A stretch of DNA of 64,000 nucleotides, taken from positions 86,791,111 through 86,855,110 of the forward strand of contig CM026386.1 in NCBI GenBank assembly GCA_014843695.1. The letters are read 5' to 3'. The position numbers were made by a program, and so were the translations under genes. This document shows positions 39,827-49,710 of the stretch, in pieces (position 1 is the first letter of the stretch; each line of letters opens with the position of its first letter). Source of the stretch: Archivesica marissinica. Its lineage: Eukaryota > Mollusca > Bivalvia > Venerida > Vesicomyidae. The notes beneath the pieces were generated by a model, which made no database searches, was not told the DNA's origin, and saw nothing but the letters and a program-made list of their open reading frames with translations.

Positions 39827-41305
39827 GTGAACTGGAGTATAGAGTCGGATGCCTTCAGTTTTACCGTTGATGTGAAAAATCATGTGCATACACGGAGAGG
39901 AATTCTCTCAACAATTAGTAGTATTTATGATCCGTTGGGTTTCATAGCTCCAATGATCGTTAGTGCAAAGTCAATGTTGCAAGGGCTATGTAGGCTGCAA
40001 ATCTCTTGGGATGACCCAATACCAGAGATATACGAGAAGAAGTGGTGCAAATGGCTACACGACATATGTGATCTGCGCAATTTTGAGGTTAACAGGTGCT
40101 TCAAGCCAGCAGGGTTTGGAGTGGCGGCATCTTCAAAGCTACACCATTTTGCTGACGCGAGTGAAAAGGGTTACGGGACTGTGTCGTACTTGAGGTTGAT
40201 AAATTCAGAAGGAAAGGCGCATTGTTCATTTGTGATGGGGAAATCGCGAGTCGCGCCGCTGAAAAATGTAACAATTCCACGATTAGAACTTACTGCAGCA
40301 ACTGTTGCTGTAAGAATAGACAAAACACTGAAGCAGGAGTTACACGTGAGAATTGACAAAACGACTTTCTGGACAGACAGCATGTCGGTTTTGAGGTATA
40401 TTAGAAACTCCACGTCGAGATTCCACACTTTCGTAGCTAACCGTTTGAATATGATCCATGAGGCTTCGGTTCCGGAACAATGGCATTATGTGAGCACAAA
40501 ACTCATTCCAGCAGACGTTGCCTCTAGAGGCATGCCCGTCGATCAAGATCGGTGGACAAACGGGTGGATAGAAGCACCGTCATTCCTGCTTCTGCCTGAA
40601 GACAAATGGCCTATCACTCCTGAGGATATACATATACCCGTTATCGAAGATCCAGAAGTGAAAAGGGTTGTGGTGAACAGTGTCAAGGTGGATCAGAAAC
40701 GTGGTACAAGTTGTACAGACTGTGTTGATAAGCTCATTAACTATCACTCATCCTGGTGTAAGTTGAAAAGAAGTGTCGCCTGGATACTGAAAATTAGAGA
40801 AGAGCTACTCAGGCGGGCTAGTAGCAAAGACATTCTAGTGGTGAAGACTGTCGGATACCAAAACCGGAGTAAGATCACAACAAGTGATTTGAAGAGTGCC
40901 GAAACTGCTGTCGTCATATATGTACAGAAACAGGCTTACAACCATGAGGTTCAGGCATTACAGAACGGTCAATCGCGACTGAAAGCGGACAGTAGTATTA
41001 GAAAGTTAGATCCAGTTTTGGAAAGCGGTGTTTTACGGGTAGGCGGTCGTCTTCATAAATCAAGCATGCCCATGGAACGCAAACATCCAGCTATTCTTCC
41101 TAAGGGACACCATTTAACCATGTTGGTGCTGCGACAAACGCACGAGGACCTCATGCACGCGGGTAGAAACCACATGCTAGCTGTATTAAGACAACAATAC
41201 TGGGTAGTTAGCGCTCCGTCCGCCATTAGGAAAGTGTTAGGCAAGTGTGTTACGTGGGGAGCAGAAAATGGCCAGTTTACCAGGGGATCGTGTGACGCCA
41301 GATGA
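39827..41305 (+). pseudogene. pol: Pao copy 2 RNase H and truncated integrase zinc domain
   Basis: It follows copy 1 for about 477 codons with one change (DILVVK for DIPVVK near 40834). A 23-bp deletion then falls immediately after the first zinc-binding cysteine pair position: CVTC RRYK in copy 1 becomes CVTW followed by unrelated sequence and a stop. The last zinc ligand (C477) is lost and the catalytic core is pushed out of frame. RNase H remains complete. Confidence 0.9.
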
Positions 41306-41828
41306 ACCACCCTTCACAAGGATTGGAATTGACTATTTCGGTCCATTCATGGTCAAAGTAAAACGTTCTCATGTGAAAAGATATGGTGTTATCTTTATGT
41401 GCTTGGCTAGCCGGGCCGTACATCTCGAGGTAGCTCACTCGCTAGATACAGACTCGAATATAAATGCATTACGTAGATTCATCGCGCGTAGAGGCCAAGT
41501 AACAAAAATGCGATCCGACAATGGAACAAACTTCATCGGTGCAGAGCGTGAACTGCGACAATCTATTGATCAGTGGAACCTGTCTAAAATTAATCAAGCA
41601 ATGCTCCAAAGAAACATTGATTGGCAATTCAATCCGCCAACAGGTTCGCACCATGGAGGTGTTTGGGAAAGGCTGATTAGATCTATAAGGAGTGCAATTA
41701 ACAGTACTGCCAGGGAACAGGTCCTGGATGACGAAGGGCTATCTACATTAATGTGCGAGGTGGAGGCAATGTTAAATAGTCGACCAATAACAAAAGCTCA
41801 GATCAGTGTAACGACTTGGAAGCGCTGA
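41247..41828 (+). pseudogene. pol: Pao copy 2 integrase catalytic core fragment
   Basis: This is the integrase core after the 23-bp deletion. It still contains the three acidic motifs GIDYFGP, RSDNGTNF and GGVWERL. One substitution was seen (DTDSNINA for DTDSYINA). It ends early because of a one-base loss in an A run near 41792 (caaaagctc against caaaaagctc in copy 1). Confidence 0.88.
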
Positions 41829-42205
41829 CACCAAATCACCTACTGCTACAAAAAACAAAACCCAGTTTACCTCCAGGAGTGTTTGAGAAATCGGACAATT
41901 ACTGTCGACGACGCTGGCGGCAAGTTCAGTATATGTCTAACCTGTTTTGGAAGCGATGGGTCCGTGAATACTTACCGCTGCTTCAGGAGCGACAGAAGTG
42001 GCATGTACAACGACAAAATCTACAAGTGGGTGATGTTGTGCTTATCGTTGACTCCACCGCGCCAAGGAGCTCTTGGCCGATGGTAGTTATTGTGGAGACG
42101 TTGCCCGATCGCGCGGGCTCCGTACGTCAGGTGAATGTGAAGACAGCTACTAACGTGCTGAAGCGCCCGATAAGCAAACTATGTGTCATCTTGGAGGCAG
42201 AATAA
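41816..42205 (+). pseudogene. pol: Pao copy 2 integrase C-terminus (DUF5641-like)
   Basis: This is the C-terminal 129 codons after the one-base deletion: LTPNHLLLQ, the Trp/Arg-rich [16 protein letters not shown] and the small beta domain LQVGDVVLI. It is identical in protein to the same part of copy 1. The ATG at 41816 comes from a substitution (gacttggaag for tacttggaag) and frame change, and is not a real start. Confidence 0.85.
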
Positions 42206-42986
42206 TTAAATGACGTCGTTATCAAACAAAAGTTTGTGAAAATAATCTGTGACGAGAAAATCACAAAAATAAATGTGGTTTAAAATGATGTGTTCAAAAG
42301 TGAAAACCATTAAATAAGCTCTGCTTATGCTGGCGCATTTATGTATAATTGTAAATTTACTTGAAATTTATGTTTTGGAAATTTACTTGAAATTTAGTCA
42401 TTTCATAAATAATTACAAGATTTAATTATTCTCACTTTAAAAGTTTCATCTTCTTAAGTGTTAAGTGGTCAATAGCAAATTTGATTACTTTATTTGTGCC
42501 AGCATGGGGTTTTGAGTTGTGAATAATTCGCGATTCCATGGAAACAGACTTCACAATAATTTAGCTTGGCGATCAAGCCTTGAGTCCACGATTCTGGAAC
42601 AGGCAAAGACGGTGTCGCAGAAATGAACATTATTTATTGTGAAGATACTTTATGAAACTGTATTGTATACGGTTTTCTCATATTACTCATTATTACTTAA
42701 CAGTTTTGAAGTTGTATTGTGTACAGCTTTCTCATTATGACTTTTGAATGTGTTTCCATTGTTGCTTTGATTTCTTGAAGTTTGAACTTCATTGAAATTC
42801 TGCAGATTTGAAATACATTGTTATATATACATGCAAGAAATTAGTTGAAATCTTAGTAAAGGTATTACTAGTACGTTTGAAATGCTATAATCTTGTTGGG
42901 TTCGACAAAATTTGATTTGTTGTAAGAAATTGTATTAATAATTGTGTCAATATTATTTTTATATTTCCACAATTAGAGGGCTGGTG
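42206..42986 (+). other. Pao copy 2 3' noncoding region with polypurine tract
   Basis: This matches 7157-7937 essentially base for base, ending in the same agagggctggtg before the LTR. No gene is visible. Confidence 0.75.
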
Positions 42987-43657
42987 TGTTAGCGCGCAGA
43001 AATGCTTGGTTACGAGATCGCTCTGAGCGAATATTGTATTGGACGAATACGTTTACATTTCGCGCTAATCTCGAGCGATATGATTGGAGCGCGCACCAGT
43101 GGATTTACTTCGGTCATTTTCATGTGTGTGCTACAGTTGGGAACAATTTGTTTTCTAGTCTAAAAAAGGTTAATTTTCTAGTCAATTGGATGGATTTCAT
43201 AATATTGGTATGTTGAAACGATTTATGAATGTTGTAATATTATGCACCTATGCTGTCCGTTCGTATGCAAGCTTTCTAGTGGTATTTTTCTTCGTGTAAA
43301 GATTGTTTACAAGTTGAATAGACCAGTTTATTTTAGGACGCTATTTGCAAATTTCATAGAGAGCTCCAAGTCTGCTTGGTCGTTGTTTTATATGGTCTTG
43401 GGAGATTATATAATTCAAGGATTACTGCTCTCTAATTATTGACAGTGTTAAATAACTCCATGTATGATTTATTGCAATAATATCGAAATCAGCGAGACCA
43501 TTATGCGAACTCCAAGGGCCGTAAATTTCTGACGATTTACCAGACAAAATTGTGCAGAGTATCTTCCTTTGTATGAAATAATTTTGTTTAACAAATTGCC
43601 AAGACTGCATGCATTGCAGTCCGCTATATGTTCTTCCTATTAAGCTGAATGTGCTTA
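42987..43657 (+). repeat. Pao copy 2 3' LTR, interrupted at its right end
   Basis: It matches the 3' LTR of copy 1 to about 43489. From there to 43657 many one-base gains and losses appear (gcgagaccattatgcgaac, accagacaaaattg, tttaacaaattgcc), while the order of landmarks is kept. It stops at ...gtgctta, directly before the TGTAAGACC start of the gypsy LTR. Confidence 0.88.
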
Positions 43658-44333
43658 TGTAAGACCGGGGAGTTTATAGATATAACAAACTCTGGTTGTT
43701 TTCGTATTTTCGTATATATGGATATAAAGAGCCTGTAAAATACAATATATACATAATATTATTATGTACAAATCATTCTACTTAATTTCACAATACAAAA
43801 TAGTAAATACACAAGTCCAATTCCAGCAGTTCAAATAAATATTTTACAATGTAAAATATCAAAGATAAAACATTACATTACCAGAGTCCGGCTATCAGCT
43901 GATACATATATTATATATATGTATAAAGTTACTAGTATAGTATATATTAACGTAAACAGGATAGCTTTGCAACGTATCCGTTTGACTAGTAGAGATAGGG
44001 TGTGGGATAAGGGTCTTGAACAAGTTAGTTGGAAAGTGCACCTAATTAGTTGAGTTAGTTCACTCATTCACACATCTGACCTGATTGTCACTCACAATCA
44101 CTCACCCATAATACTTTATACACAATAGTAGTGAAGACTAGTATATATTATACAAAGACATAGTATGGGACCAGGCTATATCATTATGATATGATTCAGA
44201 CCAGTGATTTTATTAGGCCATATAGGGAAACTATTGGGTGGTACGCTTGCAGCAGGGTTTGGAAACATTATAATGTACATGTACTAAATATCAATAATTA
44301 TTTCCCTTTAACATAAATATGACATGGGTTACA
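43658..44333 (-). repeat. Gypsy 3' LTR (676 bp)
   Basis: On the minus strand it runs TGTAACCC...CTTACA. It shares nearly all sequence with the right LTR, but carries 138 bp (43734-43871) that the other lacks. AT-rich TATA-like and palindromic stretches (tatattatatatatgta) lie near 43912-43926. Confidence 0.92.
43734..43871. other. 138-bp LTR segment absent from the other gypsy LTR
   Basis: The right LTR reads gagcc|attacatt, where this one has 138 AT-rich bases between the same words. The segment starts tgtaaaatac and has tgtaaaatat near its end. It also contains the palindrome acataatattattatgt. I see no clear target-site duplication, so insertion here and deletion from the other LTR are both possible. 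Confidence 0.85.
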
Positions 44334-44347
44334 TAGTTCCCCCTCTT
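44334..44347 (-). promoter_or_regulatory. Gypsy polypurine tract
   Basis: On the minus strand AAGAGGGGGAAC lies immediately upstream of the 3' LTR (plus strand tagttccccctctt). Position and composition fit the RNase H-resistant primer for plus-strand synthesis. Confidence 0.88.
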
Positions 44348-44911
44348 GGAGAAAATGTCTCCTGACGTTTTAATTACCTGAAACTAAATGAATAGTGTAG
44401 CTCAATCCAAATAATCAAGCTATATAATAACAATTTTATTTACTGCATCATTCACTATCCAACATCCGACATTGTCAGCTGAAATAATTTTACAAACTGA
44501 AATAAAAACATAACAACCAATACAATGTAATTAAAGATACTAATGTAACGATCATTAGTTAAGTATTACACCGTGCATGGGTATGTTCAATATGGCTGGA
44601 TTAAAGGTAGATGTCCACAATAATGGACATATGCTACAAATCTGTTCCAACTATGTGGAGACCTGTAAAGGTAAGATTAACCTTCAAATTGTACAAACAT
44701 GAACATTTACTATGAAATAAAAACAACCATTCCAAATGACATAATGAAATGTAATACTAATGTACGCGCATTGTATATATACTGACATAGAATGATTCGA
44801 ACATTGCACTTATACAGTAAAATACCAGAAATAATACTACTGTAATAACACAGCGAAATACCAGAATACGGTATATTTTTAAACAATTAAAACTCAATAT
44901 ATCTCACTGTC
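44348..44911 (-). other. Gypsy 3' noncoding region
   Basis: About 560 bp of AT-rich sequence lie between the pol stop and the polypurine tract. No open frame of note and no env remnant were seen. Confidence 0.75.
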
Positions 44912-47704
44912 TTACACATAGTACACAACCTTGTCAGTGTTTGGTACTGCTGTCAATGGGACCACCCATTCTCCATACCGGTCCGGTGGCTTCCTTTGGC
45001 GCACCGGATGATGGGTCGGTTCAGGAGTTTGGGCATTGCCAGCAGGGACGACAACAGGTTGGTCTATTATGGACTCTAAATGTGAGACAGATCTCTGTAC
45101 TGATGGTTCTGAGGTGGTGTTATAAGATATATCATGAATCTGTGAAGATTCAGGTATCGCACTACCGGTACCAAGTAAACTGGGTACAGAGGGTTGAGAT
45201 GTCGCAGAGTTAGATCTGGTTGAGTGTTGCACTCCTGGATTGTTCTCGACGATACGGCTAGGAATATGGGTTTGACTACCAGTAGTCGCAGGAACCATCC
45301 TAGGTATCGTCGGAGGCAGCAATCCAGGGTGATTATGCTTTCGCAAAGCTGGAGGTCTGTATAGTTTGACGCTTTCGCCTTCGCTATCTAAATCGGAACT
45401 ATCAGATTGGATTGCGTGAGGTACATGTACTGGTGGTGTCTTGAGATTGGTTCTGGCCAACTCCTTGCGGATAGGGCCTATCTCAGATTCTACACTTACA
45501 TCCACCGTCGGTGTATCTCTTGGTACACAATTGAATGGCAGGAGCATATTCCTATGCAACGTCCGGATTGGTCCTTTGCCATTCTCAAGTTGTACACGAA
45601 ATACTGGTATGTCGGGGTTCGGCATAGCTAGCACAACATAAGGGTCGCGATCCCATCTGTCTGCTAGCTTATGTGTCCCCTTGATACCGACTTTCTTTAC
45701 AAGTACACGGTCTCCAACTTCTATCTTGGACTCACGAACTTTACAGTCGTACCTGTCCTTGTTCTTGGCAGCCTGCCTGCCAGCTTCATTGGCAGCTGCC
45801 CTATATGCATATTCTAGCCGGTTCTTTAGTTTGGCTACATATGTCGTAGGTGTGAATTCACCAATGTCTTGTGGATCTGTGCCTAAGTAGGCATCGACAG
45901 AAAGTCGAGGATGCCACCCAAACATTAAATAGTGTGGCGAAAAACCGGTTGCGTCACTCTTGGTACCATTGTATGTTTGAACAAGAGGGGCGATATACGA
46001 TTTCCAGTCGCTCTTTTGGTGTTCCTCTAAGGTACCAAGCATGCGCAGAAGAGTGCCGTTGAATCGTTCTGCTGAACCATTACCCATAGGGTGGTACGGC
46101 GTTGTACGGCTTTTACGAATGCCCGTGAGCTTACACAGTTCCTGTATAGTCCTACTAAGAAAATTTCGACCTTGGTCACTGTGAAGTCGCTCGGGAAAAC
46201 CATAAAAACGGAAATAATGGTCATACAAGGCCTTGGCAGTGGTTTGTGCAGTCTGGTTGCGACATGACACTGCTTGAGCATATCTGGTGAAGTGATCCAC
46301 TATAACCAGTATGTTTTCCACACCACCTTTGCTATGTTCGAGCTTTAAAAAGTCGATGCACACTAGCTCCATAGGTCTAGAGGTAAAAATTGGTACAAGC
46401 TCTGCGAAATGTTTGACAGGGGTCTTTCGTCTAATACATGAGCTACAATTGGTGATGTACTTGTTAACATCCTCTTCCAACCCAGGCCAGTAAAACCGTT
46501 GTCTGGCCAGCCAAAGTGTCTTTTCCTTGCCCTGGTGACCAGCATCGTCATGAATACCCTTCAAGGCAATAGTCCTGTGGGATTCAGGTAAAACAAGTTG
46601 ACGAACTGACTGGCCGTCCAAGAAAGCGGTTCTGTACAGAATTCCCTCATCGAGATGAAGTATGTTCCATTCTCGGAGAAAACGCTGTACAGCTTTTGAC
46701 TCGGATCCTCTCCCCCTGGGAAGAAAACCGCTTTCGAGGAGGTCAATCACCCTTAAAATGGTAAAATCATTCAATTGCTCAGCTTTCCAGTCAATCTTGT
46801 TGACATGTTCAGATTCAAACATCTCCTCATCGGCCGAACGAGGAACTGCCGAATCTGATACACAGTCGACAAGTGGTGTAGCATTTACAGCACCTTGAAA
46901 AATCGCTTTCATTTCTTCTTGAAATACGTATCGACGAGATAAACCATCTGCGTCTCCGTTTTGGCTGCCACTACGGTATTCAATATAAAAATTGTAATTG
47001 GCTAATTCTGCTAGCCAACGGTGGCCTGTTGCATCAACCTTTGCAGAGGTTTTGACATAGGTTAAGGGATTATTGTCAGTAACCACCTTAAAGTCATTCC
47101 CACACAAGTAGTCATGGAATTTATCTGTGATAGTCCACTTAAGGGCTAGAAATTCCATCTTGTGGGCGGGATAATTCCTCTCGCTGGGTCTCAAACGTCG
47201 GGATGCGTATGCAATAACACGCTCCTTCCCGTCTTGGACCTGGTATAGTACTGCTCCTAATCCAAGGGACGATGCATCCGTGTGCAGAATAAAAGGTTGG
47301 GAATAGTCTGCATATGCCAAGATTGGGTGTGATGTTAATTTATCTTTGATTGTATCAAAGGCAGCTTGCTGGGCATCACCCCATATCCATGGAACGGGTG
47401 TCTTGGTCTTCTTCTTGGTCTTTTTCTTGGATTTTTTCTGGTTAAAACCATGTCCTTCTAATAAAGAGTTTAACGGCTGTACAATCTGGGCATAATCCTT
47501 TATAAATTTTCTGTAATAGCCCGAGAATCCAAGAAATTGTCTGAGATATTTCAGATCGTGACATGCTGGCCAATCTTTAACGGCGGAAACTTTACCGGGA
47601 TCCGTAGAAATACCTTGATCAGAAACGACATGACCCAAGTAAGTTACGGATTTCTTGAAGAATTCGCATTTTGATGGTTTAAGCTTCAAGTGATGCTGAT
47701 CCAA
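44912..47704 (-). CDS. pol: Gypsy Pol, C-terminal 930 codons: RT thumb, RNase H, integrase
   Basis: The frame is unbroken but truncated at its N-terminus. It opens within the RT thumb (LKLKPSKCEFF, YLGHVVS, FLGFSGYYRKFI). A lysine-rich linker (residues 87-102) leads to RNase H with D143 (HTDASSLGLGA), E184 and D210 (VVTDNNPL). The integrase zinc finger is H385-x4-H390-x29-C420-x2-C423. The DDE core is D451 (CIDF), D510 (HSDQGRNF) and E546 (GSAERFNG), spacing D-x35-E. A GPY/F-type module (about 660-725) and a Pro/Ser-rich tail follow. The Met at 47702-47704 is internal, since the frame extends a few codons upstream as VVFQRL. With no polymerase site it is inactive alone, but the integrase looks complete. 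Confidence 0.93.
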   Translation of the reverse strand: MDQHHLKLKPSKCEFFKKSVTYLGHVVSDQGISTDPGKVSAVKDWPACHDLKYLRQFLGFSGYYRKFIKDYAQIVQPLNSLLEGHGFNQKKSKKKTKKKTKTPVPWIWGDAQQAAFDTIKDKLTSHPILAYADYSQPFILHTDASSLGLGAVLYQVQDGKERVIAYASRRLRPSERNYPAHKMEFLALKWTITDKFHDYLCGNDFKVVTDNNPLTYVKTSAKVDATGHRWLAELANYNFYIEYRSGSQNGDADGLSRRYVFQEEMKAIFQGAVNATPLVDCVSDSAVPRSADEEMFESEHVNKIDWKAEQLNDFTILRVIDLLESGFLPRGRGSESKAVQRFLREWNILHLDEGILYRTAFLDGQSVRQLVLPESHRTIALKGIHDDAGHQGKEKTLWLARQRFYWPGLEEDVNKYITNCSSCIRRKTPVKHFAELVPIFTSRPMELVCIDFLKLEHSKGGVENILVIVDHFTRYAQAVSCRNQTAQTTAKALYDHYFRFYGFPERLHSDQGRNFLSRTIQELCKLTGIRKSRTTPYHPMGNGSAERFNGTLLRMLGTLEEHQKSDWKSYIAPLVQTYNGTKSDATGFSPHYLMFGWHPRLSVDAYLGTDPQDIGEFTPTTYVAKLKNRLEYAYRAAANEAGRQAAKNKDRYDCKVRESKIEVGDRVLVKKVGIKGTHKLADRWDRDPYVVLAMPNPDIPVFRVQLENGKGPIRTLHRNMLLPFNCVPRDTPTVDVSVESEIGPIRKELARTNLKTPPVHVPHAIQSDSSDLDSEGESVKLYRPPALRKHNHPGLLPPTIPRMVPATTGSQTHIPSRIVENNPGVQHSTRSNSATSQPSVPSLLGTGSAIPESSQIHDISYNTTSEPSVQRSVSHLESIIDQPVVVPAGNAQTPEPTHHPVRQRKPPDRYGEWVVPLTAVPNTDKVVYYV

Positions 47705-48114
47705 CCGTTGAAAGACGACTGATTGTATGTAAACAGATCAGGAATTTAACCTATCCACAATCAATACTGTATACCTGTAAATAAACACAGACTATATTTT
47801 AACACAATACACACAACACAAAATTTAATGGACTGTTAAAGAATACACAATTACTGGACTGTAACACAATATACATATAATCCTGAAAATAAATTTAATT
47901 GATTTAACAGTGATTATACAATATGTTGTATGGCAAATAGAAATTGGTGCTCCTACTGGCATCTATCTATACCTGAAACACGAAATTTGGAACAACATTA
48001 CCCTCTGAAAAGAATGACCACCACTGGCCTTAGCAAGGGCGTATATATAACCTAGTTATATGGGTAATATTATACTGGGGCGTAGGAATATATGGGGTAA
48101 CACAGATCACACAT
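47705..48114 (-). other. Gypsy leader joined to mid-pol
   Basis: This is the AT-rich untranslated leader between the primer-binding site and the pol remnant. Gag, protease and about two thirds of RT should lie between them but are missing. The junction on the minus strand is near acatacaatcag|tcgtctttcaacgg at about 47715-47720. Confidence 0.75.
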
Positions 48115-48172
48115 GTGAGTATCCCCGCCTGTCACGCGGGAGACCGGGGTTCAATTCCCCGACGGGGAGCCA
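48115..48172 (-). promoter_or_regulatory. Gypsy primer-binding site: 58-nt complement of tRNA-Asp
   Basis: On the minus strand, TGGCTCCCCGTCGGGGAA starts two bases after the LTR's terminal ACA. The plus strand reads as the last about 58 nt of tRNA-Asp(GUC), including the anticodon stem and loop (cgcctgtcacgcg), the T arm and a trailing CCA, which genomic tRNA genes of animals lack. Compared with the metazoan tRNA as I remember it there is one mismatch, A for G at position 57. A normal primer-binding site is about 18 nt, so this one is some 40 nt too long. Confidence 0.9.
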
Positions 48173-48174
48173 TT

Positions 48175-48710
48175 TGTAGACCGGGGAGTTTATAGATATG
48201 ACAAACTCTGGTTGTTTTCGTATTTTCTTATAAATGGATATAAAGAGCCATTACATTACCAGAGTCCGGCTATCAGCTGATACATATATTATATATATGT
48301 ATAAAGTTACTAGTATAGTATATATTAACGTAAACAGGATAGCTTTGCAACGTATCCGTTTGACTAGTAGAGATAGAATGTGGGATAAGGGTCTTGAACA
48401 AGCTAGTTGGAAAGTGCACCTAATTAGTTGAGTTAGTTCACTCATTCACACATCTGACCTGATTGTCACTCACAATCACTCACCCATAATACTTTATACA
48501 CAATAGTAGTGAAGACTAGTATATATTATACAAAGACATAGTATGGGACCAGGCTATATAATTATGATATGATTCAGACCAGTGATTTTATTAGGCCATA
48601 TAGGGAAACTATTGGGTGGTACGCTTGCAGCAGGGTTTGGAAACATTATAATGTACATGTACTAAATATCAATAATTAGTTCCCTTTAACATAAATATGA
48701 CATGGGTTAC
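48175..48710 (-). repeat. Gypsy 5' LTR (536 bp, one base short at the gap)
   Basis: It matches the left LTR except for the 138-bp segment and a few substitutions. The contig stops at ...catgggttac, apparently one base before the LTR's outer end. The host sequence beyond it is lost in the gap. Confidence 0.92.
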
Positions 48711-49710
48711 NNNNNNNNNNNNNNNNNNNNNNNNNNNNNNNNNNNNNNNNNNNNNNNNNNNNNNNNNNNNNNNNNNNNNNNNNNNNNNNNNNNNNNNNNN
48801 NNNNNNNNNNNNNNNNNNNNNNNNNNNNNNNNNNNNNNNNNNNNNNNNNNNNNNNNNNNNNNNNNNNNNNNNNNNNNNNNNNNNNNNNNNNNNNNNNNNN
48901 NNNNNNNNNNNNNNNNNNNNNNNNNNNNNNNNNNNNNNNNNNNNNNNNNNNNNNNNNNNNNNNNNNNNNNNNNNNNNNNNNNNNNNNNNNNNNNNNNNNN
49001 NNNNNNNNNNNNNNNNNNNNNNNNNNNNNNNNNNNNNNNNNNNNNNNNNNNNNNNNNNNNNNNNNNNNNNNNNNNNNNNNNNNNNNNNNNNNNNNNNNNN
49101 NNNNNNNNNNNNNNNNNNNNNNNNNNNNNNNNNNNNNNNNNNNNNNNNNNNNNNNNNNNNNNNNNNNNNNNNNNNNNNNNNNNNNNNNNNNNNNNNNNNN
49201 NNNNNNNNNNNNNNNNNNNNNNNNNNNNNNNNNNNNNNNNNNNNNNNNNNNNNNNNNNNNNNNNNNNNNNNNNNNNNNNNNNNNNNNNNNNNNNNNNNNN
49301 NNNNNNNNNNNNNNNNNNNNNNNNNNNNNNNNNNNNNNNNNNNNNNNNNNNNNNNNNNNNNNNNNNNNNNNNNNNNNNNNNNNNNNNNNNNNNNNNNNNN
49401 NNNNNNNNNNNNNNNNNNNNNNNNNNNNNNNNNNNNNNNNNNNNNNNNNNNNNNNNNNNNNNNNNNNNNNNNNNNNNNNNNNNNNNNNNNNNNNNNNNNN
49501 NNNNNNNNNNNNNNNNNNNNNNNNNNNNNNNNNNNNNNNNNNNNNNNNNNNNNNNNNNNNNNNNNNNNNNNNNNNNNNNNNNNNNNNNNNNNNNNNNNNN
49601 NNNNNNNNNNNNNNNNNNNNNNNNNNNNNNNNNNNNNNNNNNNNNNNNNNNNNNNNNNNNNNNNNNNNNNNNNNNNNNNNNNNNNNNNNNNNNNNNNNNN
49701 NNNNNNNNNN
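48711..49710. other. Assembly gap, 1,000 N
   Basis: This is a second run of exactly 1,000 Ns. It separates the gypsy LTR end from the LINE remnant. Frames drawn across it are artefacts. Confidence 0.99.

Larger units (their letters stand above)
35338..43657 (+). mobile_element. BEL/Pao LTR retrotransposon, copy 2 (interrupted by gypsy)
   Basis: The element is collinear with copy 1 at an offset of 35,073 bp up to 41255, then 35,049 bp after two deletions. I counted fewer than ten substitutions over about 8.2 kb. All four frameshifts of copy 1 are present, plus a 23-bp deletion after 41255 and a one-base deletion near 41792. Its 3' LTR breaks off at 43657, where the gypsy LTR starts with TGT, consistent with gypsy having jumped into this LTR. 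The last about 170 bp of the Pao LTR (43490-43657) is strongly indel-ridden compared with copy 1. Confidence 0.93.
43658..48710 (-). mobile_element. Ty3/gypsy LTR retrotransposon, internally deleted
   Basis: Read on the minus strand: 5' LTR (48710 down to 48175), tRNA-Asp primer-binding site, about 400-bp leader, pol from mid-RT to the end of integrase, noncoding 3' region, polypurine tract and 3' LTR (44333 down to 43658). Gag, protease and the catalytic YxDD half of RT are absent, so it cannot copy itself. Pol order (RT-RNase H-integrase with a D-x35-E core and GPY/F module) identifies Ty3/gypsy. It lies in the 3' LTR of Pao copy 2. The far target-site duplication cannot be checked because the right LTR stops at a gap. 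Confidence 0.93.

Noticed and set aside
44941..46898. Plus-strand frames of 60-90 codons opposite gypsy pol
   Set aside because: They are shadows of the 930-codon minus-strand frame, with no recognisable domain.
48115..48172. A tRNA-Asp gene
   Set aside because: The acceptor 5' strand and most of the D arm are missing, a CCA is encoded, and the sequence abuts an LTR end in the orientation of a primer-binding site.
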